Below are positions 28,007 to 37,722 of a stretch of 46,997 bases of DNA, piece by piece (the first letter of the stretch is position 1; every line of letters begins with the position of its first letter). The position numbers and the translations under genes were made by a program. The notes beneath the pieces were generated by a model. It saw only the letters and a program-made list of their open reading frames with translations. It was not told the origin of the DNA and did no database searches. The DNA lies in NCBI GenBank assembly GCA_903907855.1, contig CAIVPT010000184.1, positions 1-46,997 on the forward strand. The letters run 5' to 3'. The stretch comes from an uncultured Synechococcaceae cyanobacterium (GTDB lineage: Bacteria > Cyanobacteriota > Cyanobacteriia > PCC-6307 > Cyanobiaceae).

Positions 28007-28495
28007 ATGCAAGACGCCATCACCAACGTCATCAACCAGGCCGACGTCCAAGGCCTCTACCTCGACGGTTCCGCCATGGGCCGTCTCGAGCAGTACTTCA
28101 CCAGCGGTGAGCTGCGTGTCCGTGCCGCCGCCACGATCAGCGCCAACGCTTCGGCCATCATCAAGGAAGCCGTTGCCAAGTCGCTGCTCTATTCGGACAT
28201 CACCCGTCCGGGCGGCAACATGTACACCACCCGTCGCTACGCAGCCTGCATCCGCGACCTCGACTACTACCTGCGCTACGCCACCTACGCCATGCTGGCG
28301 GGTGACACCTCGATCCTCGACGAGCGTGTGCTGAACGGCCTCAAGGAGACCTACAACTCCCTGGGCGTGCCCATCGGTGCCACGGTGCAGTCGATCCAGG
28401 CGATGAAGGAGTCCACCGCCGCCCTCGTTGGTCCCGATGCCGGTCGCGAGATGGCCGTCTACTTCGACTACATCTGCTCCGGCCTGGGCAACTGA
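28007..28495 (+). CDS. apcB: Allophycocyanin beta subunit
   Basis: This 162-residue beta chain forms (alpha-beta)3 discs with ApcA. C81 in [14 protein letters not shown] binds phycocyanobilin, and N71 in [11 protein letters not shown] is the Asn that is gamma-N-methylated in this family. Codon use is strongly biased, as expected of a highly expressed gene. Confidence 0.98.
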   Translation: MQDAITNVINQADVQGLYLDGSAMGRLEQYFTSGELRVRAAATISANASAIIKEAVAKSLLYSDITRPGGNMYTTRRYAACIRDLDYYLRYATYAMLAGDTSILDERVLNGLKETYNSLGVPIGATVQSIQAMKESTAALVGPDAGREMAVYFDYICSGLGN

Positions 28496-28530
28496 TTCCC
28501 GCCCGATTCCATCGACCGAGGATCTACCCC

Positions 28531-28731
28531 ATGCGTCTCTTTAAGATCACAGCCTGCATTCCCTCCCCGGAGAAAGTCCGCACCCAGAGGGAGCTTCAGA
28601 ACACCTACTTCACCAAGTGGGTTCCCTACGAAAGCTGGTTTGCTGAACAGCAGCGAATCATGAAGCAGGGGGGCAAGATCCTCAAGGTTGAATTGGTCAC
28701 CGGCCGCCGCCAGCAAAGCTGCGGCAACTGA
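28531..28731 (+). CDS. apcC: Small core linker, L-C 7.8
   Basis: This 66-residue linker caps allophycocyanin discs in the phycobilisome core. The sequence MRLFKITACIPSPEKVRTQR and the central NTYFTKWVPYESWF match the CpcD-like family. It is the third gene of the apcABC unit and is followed at once by a terminator. Confidence 0.97.
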   Translation: MRLFKITACIPSPEKVRTQRELQNTYFTKWVPYESWFAEQQRIMKQGGKILKVELVTGRRQQSCGN

Positions 28732-28748
28732 TCCTTTCTCCAGAACAG

Positions 28749-28773
28749 CCCGGCCCTTGAGCCGGGTTTTTTT
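28749..28773 (+). terminator. Rho-independent terminator after apcC
   Basis: CCCGGC and GCCGGG form a 6-base-pair GC stem around CCTTGA, followed by seven T residues. It ends the apcABC transcript 18 bases after the apcC stop. Confidence 0.9.
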
Positions 28774-28917
28774 GTGGTGGTTTTTGGCAGCCGTACTCCG
28801 CGGCCGTTCACGCCACCCTTGGCAGCGGCCGGGGCAGCAGTCGGAGCTGCGGCCGGCGTTTTTTTTGGCTTCGCGGGGTCGACAAACCCGCAGGCGTCAC
28901 GGCTCAATGGTCTATCC

Positions 28918-30171
28918 GTGCTTCGCAGCGGCGCCTTGTCTCCCCACCGATCCAGCTCCCGTTCCGGCGGATCCAACGCAGCTGCCGACGCGGCAACCGG
29001 GGCGACACTCCCCCAGAGCGGCCTGCTGCCCCTTCCCTGGGACCTCTGGCCCGCCGAAGGTCGCCTGCTCGTGGGCCTCACCGCGCTCTGGAGCCTGATC
29101 GGTCTGCTGGTGCTCACCTCCGCCAGCTGGTGGGTGGCGGAACGGGAGATGGGCGATGCCGCCTACTACCTCAAGCGCCAGGCGATCTGGATGCTGGCCA
29201 GCTGGGGGCTGTTCTGGCTGGCGATCCGCACCACCATGCGCCGCTGGCTTCACCTCGCCGCCCCCGCCCTGCTGATCGGGGGCGTGCTCGTGGCCGCCAC
29301 CCTCGTCGTGGGAAGCACCGTGAACGGAGCCAGCCGCTGGCTTGTGCTCGGGCCGGTCCAGATCCAGCCCACCGAGCTCGTCAAGCCCTTCGTGGTGCTC
29401 CAGGGCGCCGTGCTCTTCTCCCACTGGAAACGCATCGGCAACGACCAGAAGCTGCTCTGGCTTGCCATTTTCGGCGCCCTGATCCTGCTGATCCTCAAGC
29501 AGCCCAACCTCAGCACCGCCGCCCTGACAGGCCTGCTGCTCTGGCTGATGGCCCTGGCCGGCGGCCTGCCCCTCACCCTCCTGGTGGGGGCCGCCGGGGG
29601 CGGGGGCCTCCTCGGCGTCGCCAGCATCCTGATCAACGAATACCAGCGGGTGCGCGTTACCTCCTTCCTCAACCCCTGGAAGGACGCCCAGGGGGATGGC
29701 TACCAGCTGGTGCAGAGCCTGCTGGCCATCGGCTCCGGTGGCCCCCTGGGGGAGGGCTTTGGGCTCTCGACCCAGAAACTCCAGTACCTGCCGATCCAGA
29801 GCACCGATTTCATCTTCGCTGTCTTCGCGGAGGAATTCGGCTACGTGGGTTCCCTGATGTTGCTGCTCTTCCTGGTGGTGTTCGGCTTTGTGGGCCTGCG
29901 GGTGGCCCTGTCCTGCCGCAGCAACCAGCACAAACTCGTGGCCATCGGCGCCACCTCCCTTTTGGTGGGCCAGTCGATCCTCAACATCGCCGTGGCCAGC
30001 GGCTCGATGCCCACCACCGGCCTGCCCCTGCCGATGATCAGTTACGGCGGCAACTCCCTGCTCGGCAGCCTCTTCGCCGCCGGCCTGCTCGTGCGCTGCT
30101 CCCTGGAGTCCACGGGTCTGGAAACCGTCCGGAGCCGGCGGCGCCGCCCCACGGCCGCCCCGATAGGCTGA
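28918..30171 (+). CDS. ftsW: Peptidoglycan polymerase FtsW
   Basis: This is a SEDS-family glycosyltransferase that polymerises lipid II at the septum with its partner class B penicillin-binding protein. About ten transmembrane helices are visible from LVGLTALWSLIGLLVL on. The family signature region contains NPWKDAQGDGYQLVQSLLAI, LPIQSTDFIFAVFAEEFG with the catalytic-site Asp, and GLPLPMISYGGNSLL. I give the GTG at 28918 as start. Frames further upstream run into the apcC terminator, and a later start is possible because the first 40-odd residues are low complexity. The FtsW rather than RodA call rests on the overall pattern. Confidence 0.88.
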   Translation: MLRSGALSPHRSSSRSGGSNAAADAATGATLPQSGLLPLPWDLWPAEGRLLVGLTALWSLIGLLVLTSASWWVAEREMGDAAYYLKRQAIWMLASWGLFWLAIRTTMRRWLHLAAPALLIGGVLVAATLVVGSTVNGASRWLVLGPVQIQPTELVKPFVVLQGAVLFSHWKRIGNDQKLLWLAIFGALILLILKQPNLSTAALTGLLLWLMALAGGLPLTLLVGAAGGGGLLGVASILINEYQRVRVTSFLNPWKDAQGDGYQLVQSLLAIGSGGPLGEGFGLSTQKLQYLPIQSTDFIFAVFAEEFGYVGSLMLLLFLVVFGFVGLRVALSCRSNQHKLVAIGATSLLVGQSILNIAVASGSMPTTGLPLPMISYGGNSLLGSLFAAGLLVRCSLESTGLETVRSRRRRPTAAPIG

Positions 30172-30196
30172 CCCTCCGGCCGATTCCGTAGCGGCG

Positions 30197-30949
30197 ATGA
30201 CCAGCCTCGCGCTGCAGCTGGCCGACTGGGCCCGCAGCAGTGAACAGCTCCTGCAGACCTCCCTGGCCCATCCCGGTCCCCTGACCCTGGCCCTCGTTTT
30301 CGGCGGCGGGCTGCTCACCAGCCTCGGTCCCTGCTCCCTCTCCCTGCTGCCGGTGACCCTGGCCTATCTGGCCGGCTTCAGTGCCACCGAGGCTGCCACC
30401 AATCCCTCGGCACCACGGATGGCTCCGCCCTGGCGCCGCAGCCTGGCCTTCACCGCCGGCATCGTCGCCTCCCTTGTGCTCCTTGGCCTGGCCAGCGGAT
30501 GGTTGGGGCGCCTCTACGGCCGGGTGCCCGGGGTGGTCCCGCTGCTGGTGGCGGTGGTGGCGGTGGTGATGGGCCTCAACCTGTTGGGCCTGCTCCGCAT
30601 TCCCCTGCCCGCCGGCCCTGACCCGGAGCGCTGGCGCCAGCGGGTGCCCGCCCCCCTCGCGCCGCTGGCGGCCGGCCTGGCCTTCGGGCTCGCCGCCACC
30701 CCCTGCACCACGCCGGTGCTGGCGGTGTTGCTGGCCTGGATGGCCCAGAACGGCCGTCCCCTGGTGGGCATGCTGCTGCTCACCGCCTTCGGCGCCGGCC
30801 AGGTGGTGCCCCTGCTGCTGGCGGGCACCGCCGCCGCCGCCCTGCCCTCCCTGCTGCAGTTGCGGCGGCTGGGCCAGTGGGTGCCCCCGATGAGCGGCGT
30901 GGTGCTGCTCACCACCGGCGCCCTCACCCTGCTGGCCCGACTGCCATGA
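30197..30949 (+). CDS. ccdA: Cytochrome c biogenesis protein CcdA
   Basis: CcdA moves reducing equivalents across the thylakoid membrane to keep apocytochrome c haem-binding cysteines reduced. The 250-residue protein has about six membrane helices, with the two redox Cys in conserved helices: [13 protein letters not shown] and [13 protein letters not shown]. Its stop overlaps the ccs1 start (ATGA), the usual pairing in cyanobacteria with system II. Confidence 0.95.
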   Translation: MTSLALQLADWARSSEQLLQTSLAHPGPLTLALVFGGGLLTSLGPCSLSLLPVTLAYLAGFSATEAATNPSAPRMAPPWRRSLAFTAGIVASLVLLGLASGWLGRLYGRVPGVVPLLVAVVAVVMGLNLLGLLRIPLPAGPDPERWRQRVPAPLAPLAAGLAFGLAATPCTTPVLAVLLAWMAQNGRPLVGMLLLTAFGAGQVVPLLLAGTAAAALPSLLQLRRLGQWVPPMSGVVLLTTGALTLLARLP

Positions 30950-32271
30950 GCAGCAGCGCTGGCCTGCCGCCGAGGCCGCTGCAACGGCTGTTCGCCTGGA
31001 TCTCCGACCTGCGCCTGGCGATCGTGCTGCTGCTGGCGATCGCCCTGGCCAGCGGCATCGGCACGGCCATTCCGCAGAAGGAGGTCGTCGCCTTCTACCA
31101 CCAGCGCTACGACGGCACCCCCTGGCTGGGACTGCTGCACGGCGACGGACTGCTGGCCCTGCAGCTCGATCACGTGTACTCGAGCAGCTGGTTTCTGGCG
31201 CTGCTCGCCTGGCTCGGGCTCTCCCTGCTGCTCTGCAGCTGGCGCCGCCAGTGGCCGGCCCTGCAGGCCTCCCTCCGTTGGATCGACTACCGCTCCGCCC
31301 GCCAGCTCAGCAAGCTCAGCGTGGCCGAAACCCGCCGCGTCGCCGATGCCGAGGCCGCCCTGGGCGCCCTGGCGGATCGGCTGCGGGGCGGCGGCTGGCA
31401 GGTGCGCCCCCAGCCGGGCCGCCTTGCCGCCCGCAGAGGTCTGGCGGGCCGCTTCGGGCCGCTGCTCGTGCACGCTGGCCTGGTGGTGCTGATGGTGGGG
31501 GCGGCCTGGGGAGCGCTGGCGGGCCAGCGGCTCGAGCAATTTCTGGCCCCCGGCCGCGAACTCGAACTCCTCGATCCCCGCGGCCGCTCCCAGCTCACGC
31601 TCGTGCTGGATCGCTTCGTGATCCAGCGCGATCCAGCGGGCCGGCCGGAGCAGTTCACCTCCAGCCTCACCCTGCGCACCCCCGCCACCACGCTCCCCGA
31701 GCAGCAGGCGCAGATCAGCGTCAACCATCCGTTGCGCACCCGCGGCATCACCCTCTACCAGGCTGACTGGGCCCTGGCGGCGATCGAGGTGCAGCTGGGC
31801 CGCAGCCCGGTGTTGCCCCTGCCCCTGCAGGCCTTCCCCCAGCTCGGGGAGCAGGTGTGGGGCCTGGTGCTGCCCACCCGCCCGGACGGCAGCGAACCCG
31901 TGCTGCTCAGCCTCACCAGCGAGCAGGGGCCGGTGGAGGTATACGGAGGCGACGGCACCCTCCTGGGCCGCATCGTGCCCGGGGGCGAGCCGGTCGACAT
32001 CCGGGGGCTGCCCGTGCGGGTGGTGTCGGTGCTGCCCGCCAGCGGCATCCTGCTCAAGCGCGATCCAGGCGTACCGCTGGTCTACACCGGCTTTGCCATC
32101 GCCCTGCTGGGCGGGGGTCTGAGCCTGGTGGCCACTCGCCAGCTCTGGGCCGTGGCCGAGGCGGCGGAGGGGCGCCTGCACGTGGCGGGGCTCTGCAACC
32201 GCAATCTCACCGCCTTCGCCGCCGAGCTCCCGGCCCTGCTGCCCGAAGCCGAGGCTGACGGGACTGAGTAA
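30946..32271 (+). CDS. ccs1: Cytochrome c biogenesis protein Ccs1 (ResB-like)
   Basis: Ccs1 (also called CcsB) works with CcsA to export haem and attach it to c-type cytochromes such as those of the photosynthetic chain. The 441-residue protein starts at the ATG that overlaps ccdA. It has N-terminal membrane helices ([57 protein letters not shown]), a large lumenal domain, and a C-terminal helix ([20 protein letters not shown]). The IGTAIPQ and [10 protein letters not shown] segments are typical of ResB/Ccs1. Confidence 0.95.
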   Translation: MSSSAGLPPRPLQRLFAWISDLRLAIVLLLAIALASGIGTAIPQKEVVAFYHQRYDGTPWLGLLHGDGLLALQLDHVYSSSWFLALLAWLGLSLLLCSWRRQWPALQASLRWIDYRSARQLSKLSVAETRRVADAEAALGALADRLRGGGWQVRPQPGRLAARRGLAGRFGPLLVHAGLVVLMVGAAWGALAGQRLEQFLAPGRELELLDPRGRSQLTLVLDRFVIQRDPAGRPEQFTSSLTLRTPATTLPEQQAQISVNHPLRTRGITLYQADWALAAIEVQLGRSPVLPLPLQAFPQLGEQVWGLVLPTRPDGSEPVLLSLTSEQGPVEVYGGDGTLLGRIVPGGEPVDIRGLPVRVVSVLPASGILLKRDPGVPLVYTGFAIALLGGGLSLVATRQLWAVAEAAEGRLHVAGLCNRNLTAFAAELPALLPEAEADGTE

Positions 32272-32309
32272 TGCCTACGGCGGCCTGAGCCAGGCCCTCG
32301 GCCCGGGCC

Positions 32310-32717
32310 TCAGCAGGGCTGGCGGCTGCCATGGCTGACGCGCACCACGGTGTGCACATTGCCCCGACGGTTGAAATCGGCCTCCAGCTGCATCCAGTTC
32401 GGATCGCAGGCCGCCACGAAGTCGTCAAGGATGCGGTTGGCCACCTCCTCGTGGGAGATCGTGCGGTCCCGGTAACTGTTGACGTAAAGCTTGAGGGCCT
32501 TCAGCTCCATCACCCGGGGCCCGGGCTGGTAAAGAAGCCGCAGAACGGCAAAGTCGGGGTAGCCGGAGAAGGGGCAGAGACAGGTGAATTCGGGCAGCTC
32601 GATCGCAATCTCGTAGACCCGCCCCGGCCGGGGATTCTCGAAGCAGAGCAGCTCGACCTCGGCGATCGCCCGCTCGCCGACCTGGGGGGCACGGGTGCGT
32701 TGCGGAGCGCTGGTCAT
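32310..32717 (-). CDS. queF: preQ0 reductase QueF
   Basis: QueF reduces the nitrile of 7-cyano-7-deazaguanine (preQ0) to the amine preQ1 with NADPH in queuosine tRNA modification. The 135-residue protein from the ATG at 32717 is the short YkvM-type form. The catalytic Cys is C48 in TCLCPFSGYPDF with D55 beside it, and LKALKLYVNSYRDRTISHEE is the family substrate-binding stretch. It converges with ccs1 and diverges from glnB. Confidence 0.95.
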   Translation of the reverse strand: MTSAPQRTRAPQVGERAIAEVELLCFENPRPGRVYEIAIELPEFTCLCPFSGYPDFAVLRLLYQPGPRVMELKALKLYVNSYRDRTISHEEVANRILDDFVAACDPNWMQLEADFNRRGNVHTVVRVSHGSRQPC

Positions 32718-32808
32718 GGCGGGGCACACGTGGCGGGATAACGATTCGACCGTACAGGTCCAAGCGGTTCCGCCGGCACGTGAGGGGAGCCCCATCGAAG
32801 GCGCGGCC

Positions 32809-33268
<460 letters not shown>

Positions 33269-33272
<4 letters not shown>

Positions 33273-34120
33273 CCCCCGGCCAGCGTGGCGGCCACCAGCG
33301 CGGTGAGGCTCCCCCGGGTGGGAGTCTCACCGCTGCCCCCCAGCCACAGCAGATATTCGTGGTTGCCCGCCGGACCGGTGATCGGCGAGGCCACCACACC
33401 GCTCGCCGCCCAGTCCAACGCCTGCGCCGCGGCGATCACCCCCTCGATCGCATCGCGGTGGGCTGCCGGATCGCGCACCACGCCGCCCCGGCCCACCCGG
33501 GCGCGCCCCACCTCAAACTGGGGCTTCACCAGCAGCACCGCCTCCACCGCATCGCCCGGCCCAGCCGCCGCCCCTGCCGTCGCCCCATCCACCGCAGGGG
33601 CCAGCAACGCCCGCAGGGCCGGTAACACCCGCGTTAGCGAGATGAAGGAGAGGTCGGCCACCGCCAGATCGGGCCGGGGATCCTCGGGGCCGTAGAGCTG
33701 CTCGGGGGTGAGGTGGCGCAAGTTGGTGCGCTCACGCAACACCAGGCGGGAATCGGTGCGCAGGCTCCAGGCGGTCTGTCCGTAGCCCACATCGATGCCG
33801 TACACCCGGGCGGCCCCGTGCTGCAGCAGGCAGTCGCTGAAGCCGCCGGTGGAGATGCCCGCATCCAGGCACACCCGCTGCGCCACCTGGATCGGCAGCG
33901 CATCCAGAGCCGCCACCAACTTCTCGCCACCGCGGGAGACGAACCGCGGTGGCCGCTCCACCTCCAGGGGCAGCTCGGGCGAAACCTCCATCCCCGGCTT
34001 GTCGAGCACGGTGGTCCCCGTGCGCACGCGCCCGGAGCGGATCAGCTGCTGGGCCTGCTGGCGGCTGGCCGCCAGGGAGCGCTGCACCAGTTCGAGATCG
34101 AGACGCTGCTTGCGGGCCAT
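33269..34120 (-). CDS. tlyA: TlyA-family rRNA (cytidine-2'-O)-methyltransferase
   Basis: This enzyme 2'-O-methylates cytidines in 16S and/or 23S rRNA. The 283-residue protein from the ATG at 34120 has an N-terminal S4 RNA-binding domain (RLDLELVQRSLAASRQQAQQ, about 4-60) and an FtsJ-type methyltransferase domain. Motif I is CLDAGISTGGFSDCLL. The catalytic K-D-K-E set is suggested by SRGGEKLV, AVADLSFISL, LLVKPQFEVG and NHEYLLW. The length is normal. Confidence 0.93.
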
Positions 34121-34235
34121 GGCGCGGATCGGTTCCGTTATGCAATCACAACCCAAAGCCGAATAAATCCGTATCCCACCGCCCGAAGCTGGCCCATCCA
34201 CCACACAATGGTCGCCACCGCCGAGACGGCCCCCC

Positions 34236-34457
34236 ATGCCGCCCTACGGATCCCTTGCCACCAGCAGCGATCTTCCCGCCAACGTTCTGGAATTGCTGCG
34301 GCCGGGCACCTTTGTACGGCTGCGCAACCAACCCGACGATTTGCCCCCCTTTCAGCTGATCGTCTGCCGCGGTGGTCGCTGCTGGGTGCGCCAGCAGACC
34401 TGGGGAGCCGCGGTGCAATGGGAGGTGGCCCACCGCCAGCTCACCGCCGCCGCCTGA
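34236..34457 (+). CDS. Small conserved hypothetical protein
   Basis: This is a 73-residue soluble protein with a compact SH3-like or beta-barrel look (PGTFVRLRNQ, FQLIVCRGGRCWVRQQTW). I recall similar short proteins in picocyanobacteria but no named family. It diverges from tlyA across 115 bases and precedes purB by 84 bases on the same strand. Confidence 0.6.
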   Translation: MPPYGSLATSSDLPANVLELLRPGTFVRLRNQPDDLPPFQLIVCRGGRCWVRQQTWGAAVQWEVAHRQLTAAA

Positions 34458-34541
34458 GGGCGGGGCCATCCCCGCCGTCGCGCCCCCGGGAGTGGCGGCG
34501 TCGATCGATAAGTTGGGGGGCAACGCCGCACGCCGCCGCCC

Positions 34542-35837
34542 TTGATCGAGCGCTACACCCTGCCGGAGATGGGCCGCCTCTGGAGCGAGGAGGCCAAGTT
34601 CCAGAGCTGGCTCGATGTGGAGATCGCCGCCTGCCAGGCCAATGCCGAGCTCGGCCGGGTGCCGGCCGAGGCGATGGCCCAGATCCGCGAGCGGGCCCGC
34701 TTCGAGGTGCCGCGCATCCTCGAGATCGAAGCGGAGGTGCGCCACGACGTGATCGCCTTCCTCACCAACGTCAATGAGCACGTGGGGGACGCCGGTCGCT
34801 ACATCCATGTGGGCATGACCAGCTCCGATGTGCTCGACACCGGCCTGGCCCTGCAGATGCGGGCCTCCGTGCAGGAGCTGCGCCGGGAGCTCGATGGCCT
34901 CAGCGAGGCCCTGCGCACCCTGGCGCGCGAGCACAAGCACACCGTGATGATCGGCCGCTCCCACGCGATCCACGGCGAACCGATCACCTTCGGCTTCAAG
35001 GTGGCGGGCTGGTTGGCGGAAAGCGAGCGCAACCGGGAGCGCTTGGCGCGGCTGGAAACGGCGGTGAGCGTGGGGCAGATCAGCGGCGCCATGGGCACCT
35101 ACGCCAACACCGACCCGGAGGTGGAAGCCATCGCCTGCCGCATCCTCGGCCTGGTGCCCGACACCGCCAGCACCCAGGTGATCTCCCGCGATCGCCACGC
35201 CGACTACGTGCAGACCCTCGCCCTGGTGGGGGCCTCGCTGGAGCGCTTCGCCACCGAGATCCGCAACCTGCAGCGCACCGATGTGCTCGAGGTGGAGGAG
35301 AACTTCGCCAAGGGGCAGAAGGGCAGCTCCGCCATGCCCCACAAGCGCAACCCGATCCGCAGCGAGCGCATCTCCGGCCTGGCCCGGGTGCTGCGCAGCT
35401 ACACCGTGGCCGCCCTGGAAAACATGGCCCTCTGGCATGAGCGCGACATCAGCCACAGCTCGGTGGAGCGGATGATGCTGCCCGATTGCTCGGTGACCCT
35501 GCACTTCATGCTGCGCGAGACGGCGGAGGTGGTGAAGGGGCTGGGGGTCTACCCCGAGAACATGGCCCGCAACCTGAATGTGTACGGCGGCGTGGTCTTC
35601 AGCCAGCGGGTGCTGCTGGCGCTCGTGGAGAGCGGCATGAGCCGCGAGGACGCCTACCGGGTGGTGCAGCGCAACGCCCACAGCGCCTGGAACACCGCCG
35701 GCGGCGATTTCCGCGCCAACCTGGAGGGCGATCCGGAGGTCACCGGCCGGCTGTCGCCCGAGCAGTTGCACGCCTGCTTCGCCACCGACCTGCATCAGGC
35801 CCATCTCGATGTGATCTGGCAGAGGCTGGGCCTCTGA
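34542..35837 (+). CDS. purB: Adenylosuccinate lyase
   Basis: PurB cleaves SAICAR to AICAR and adenylosuccinate to AMP in purine synthesis. The 431-residue protein belongs to the fumarase/aspartase superfamily. The signature GSSAMPHKRNPIRSERISG holds the flexible catalytic-loop Ser. GMTSSDVLDT and GRSHAIHGEPITFG are the other conserved regions. The start is TTG at 34542, giving MIERYTLPEMGRLWSEEAKF, the normal N-terminus; no in-frame ATG exists at that place. Confidence 0.97.
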   Translation: MIERYTLPEMGRLWSEEAKFQSWLDVEIAACQANAELGRVPAEAMAQIRERARFEVPRILEIEAEVRHDVIAFLTNVNEHVGDAGRYIHVGMTSSDVLDTGLALQMRASVQELRRELDGLSEALRTLAREHKHTVMIGRSHAIHGEPITFGFKVAGWLAESERNRERLARLETAVSVGQISGAMGTYANTDPEVEAIACRILGLVPDTASTQVISRDRHADYVQTLALVGASLERFATEIRNLQRTDVLEVEENFAKGQKGSSAMPHKRNPIRSERISGLARVLRSYTVAALENMALWHERDISHSSVERMMLPDCSVTLHFMLRETAEVVKGLGVYPENMARNLNVYGGVVFSQRVLLALVESGMSREDAYRVVQRNAHSAWNTAGGDFRANLEGDPEVTGRLSPEQLHACFATDLHQAHLDVIWQRLGL

Positions 35838-35966
35838 TCCCACTTGCCGCCCCCTCCCTGACCCTGGGCGCCTTCTGGATCCCCCAGGCCGACGCTCTCT
35901 ACGCGGTGGGGAGCACCGCGGGATTGCTGCTGGTGGTCTGGCTGGTGCTGCGGCCCCGTTGAGTCG

Positions 35967-37178
35967 ATGGCGGAGACGGCGACGCTGGGGGTGATCGGGG
36001 CGGGCGTCGCCGGCTGCGCCCTGGTGGCCTCCCTGCGGCGGCGGGGCTGGAGCGGCCCGATCGGCCTGTGGGAGGCAGGCCGCGGACCGGGTGGCCGGGC
36101 CGCCAGCCGCCGCTCCCGCCACGACGAGGCCCTGGTGATCGACCATGGCGCCCCTTTGTTCAACATCGCAACCGCCCCCGCCCCGGCCCTGCTGGCGCCA
36201 CTGCGCGCCGGCGGCTGGATCGAGCCCTGGGGCGGGATCGCGGCCGATCTGGGGGGGGAGGGCCAGCTGCTGCGGCCGAGCGGCGATCCGCTGCTGGCGG
36301 GGGAGCTCTGGCACGGCTGTGGTGGCATGGACCGGATGGCCCACGGCCTGTTGGAGCTGGCGGAGGCCTGCGGGCCGGTGGAGCGCCACTGGGGCCACCG
36401 GGTGCGGCAGCTGGAGCGTGGGCCCGGCGGCGGGTGGGCCCTCCTCAACGAGGACGGCGAGGAGCTGGCGGAGGTGGACTGGCTGGTGCTCAGCGGCAGC
36501 CTCCTCGCCCACCCGCGCGCCAGCGCCTTGCTGGGCTGGCCGCAGGTGCCCCTGAGGCAGGTGGCGGCCACGGCGGGCGACCCGCAGCTGCAGCGGGCGG
36601 TGGCGGCGATCGGCGCCAGCGGCACGGAGGGGCGCAGCAACCTGCTGCTGGTGGTGCCCGCCAGCCGGGCCCAGCCGTGGCGGGAGCTGCCGTTCCAGCT
36701 GCTGGCCTGCGATGGGGAGGCCCAGGCGCGCTGGGACCTGCGGCGCCTGTCGGTGCAACCGTTGACGGATGGACGCTGCGCGGTGGTGGCCCACTCCAGC
36801 GCGGCCCTGACGGCGCAATACCCGCAGGTCTTCGGCACGGGGTCGGCGATCGCCCGGGAGCTGGGCGCCTCCCCCGATCGGGCGGCGGAGGCCGAGCTCA
36901 TCGATCGGCTAGCCGAGGCGGTGGGGGGAGTGGTGAGCCGCTGGCTGGGGGAAGCGGAGGCGACGGCGGGCCTGGCGGTGGCGCAGCGTCAGCTGATGCG
37001 CTGGGGGGCCGCCTTTCCCCTCCCCCCAGGGCTCCCGGCTGAGCTCCAGCTCTGCCCCGCCAGCCGCATCGGCTTCTGCGGCGACTTCGTGGAGGGTTTG
37101 GGGTTCGGCCGGGTGGAGGGGGCGCTTCACAGCGCCGAAGCCCTGGCGGCCCGGCTGGCGGCCCGGCTGGCTGGCTGA
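35967..37178 (+). CDS. FAD-dependent oxidoreductase, renalase/amine-oxidase-like
   Basis: This 403-residue flavoprotein begins with the dinucleotide-binding motif LGVIGAGVAGCALVASLRRR and WEAGRGPGGRAASRR, as in renalase-like and MAO-type enzymes. It ends with the second FAD-binding segment IGFCGDFVEGLGFGRVEGAL. Cyanobacterial relatives have no assigned substrate. It follows purB by 129 bases. The C-terminus carries a short duplication (AARLAARLAG). Confidence 0.82.
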   Translation: MAETATLGVIGAGVAGCALVASLRRRGWSGPIGLWEAGRGPGGRAASRRSRHDEALVIDHGAPLFNIATAPAPALLAPLRAGGWIEPWGGIAADLGGEGQLLRPSGDPLLAGELWHGCGGMDRMAHGLLELAEACGPVERHWGHRVRQLERGPGGGWALLNEDGEELAEVDWLVLSGSLLAHPRASALLGWPQVPLRQVAATAGDPQLQRAVAAIGASGTEGRSNLLLVVPASRAQPWRELPFQLLACDGEAQARWDLRRLSVQPLTDGRCAVVAHSSAALTAQYPQVFGTGSAIARELGASPDRAAEAELIDRLAEAVGGVVSRWLGEAEATAGLAVAQRQLMRWGAAFPLPPGLPAELQLCPASRIGFCGDFVEGLGFGRVEGALHSAEALAARLAARLAG

Positions 37179-37231
37179 GCCGCTGGGCGGCTGCAGGGTT
37201 GAGCGGTAAGGCTGCAACCAGATCCCCCAAC

Positions 37232-37260
37232 AAAAACCCCCAGACCTGGCGGCCTGGGGG
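37232..37260 (-). terminator. Rho-independent terminator of hli
   Basis: On the minus strand, CCCCCAG and CTGGGGG form a 7-base-pair stem around an inner GC-rich loop, followed by TTTTT. It lies 34 bases past the hli stop and in the gap before the convergent flavoprotein gene. Confidence 0.8.
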
Positions 37261-37294
37261 CATGGACTGGGCAGTGCTGCCGGAGGCTGGTGGA

Positions 37295-37438
37295 TCAGCC
37301 GAGGCCGATCTGGGAGAGGATGCCCTGACCGGTGAGCAGCTCGGTGGCCAGGCCGATCACGAAGCCGAGCATGGCCATGCGGCCATTCCAGGTTTCAGCG
37401 AAAGCGACGAAACCGAAGCGGGACTCAGGAGCAGCCAT
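37295..37438 (-). CDS. hli: High-light-inducible protein (Hli/SCP)
   Basis: This 47-residue single-helix protein is of the chlorophyll a/b-binding superfamily and protects photosystem assembly and chlorophyll under high light. The reverse strand reads MAAPESRFGFVAFAETWNGR, then the motif ETWNGRMAMLGFVIGLATE with the chlorophyll-ligating Glu, Asn and Arg, then LLTGQGILSQIGLG and stop. One membrane helix is visible. It is monocistronic, between an HLR1-like element upstream and a terminator downstream. Confidence 0.95.
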   Translation of the reverse strand: MAAPESRFGFVAFAETWNGRMAMLGFVIGLATELLTGQGILSQIGLG

Positions 37439-37462
37439 GGGTGGTGTTGCGTTGTGTGCAGA

Positions 37463-37480
37463 AGAGTAACCGAAAGTAAA
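37463..37480 (-). promoter_or_regulatory. HLR1-like RpaB element of hli
   Basis: On the minus strand, TTTACTTT and GTTACTCT are separated by CG. The HLR1 consensus is two (G/T)TTACA(T/A)(T/A) repeats two bases apart; the halves match at 7 and 6 of 8 positions. RpaB binds HLR1 at high-light genes including hli genes, so the context fits. The element lies 25 bases upstream of the ATG and may overlap the core promoter. Confidence 0.55.
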
Positions 37481-37534
37481 GCGCTGGGATGCGCGCCGAG
37501 GGGCGGGATGCCGTACCTCTCGTCCTCAGGCCCA

Positions 37535-37567
37535 GTCAGACACCCGTCAAACACCCGTCAAACATCC
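37535..37567. repeat. Three tandem 11-bp repeats between hli and the AraC-type gene
   Basis: GTCAGACACCC, GTCAAACACCC and GTCAAACATCC follow each other with no gap. A period of 11 bases puts the units on one DNA face, as in the operators of OmpR/PhoB-type and some AraC-type regulators. The array lies 155 bases upstream of the AraC-type ATG and 97 bases upstream of the hli ATG. The rest of the 37439-37722 gap shows no gene. Confidence 0.65.
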
Positions 37568-37722
37568 GGGAAGGCAGTCCCCCACGGATCAGGCAAGGTT
37601 TCTTGCGAACCGTTCCGCTTTGCGACGGATCCCACCGCAGGACACGATCGCGACCAACCCGGTCGATCGGCAGGGCTACGACTGGTGCGGAGGCCCGATC
37701 CGGCCCTCCCCTTCCCCCCTCC

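Noticed and set aside
30514-32181. A 555-codon open frame antisense to ccdA-ccs1
   Set aside because: It shows low-complexity Gln/Ala/Arg composition and no motif, while the plus strand encodes two well-known membrane proteins.
35832-35962. Short plus-strand frame after purB with a hydrophobic stretch (YAVGSTAGLLLVVWLVL)
   Set aside because: It resembles a one-helix membrane protein but has no ATG, GTG or TTG ahead of the conserved-looking part, and I recognise no small photosystem subunit in it.
34146-36818. A long open frame (about 890 codons) antisense to purB and the flavin oxidoreductase
   Set aside because: Both plus-strand genes are clear. The reverse frame has no recognisable domain and crosses their boundaries.
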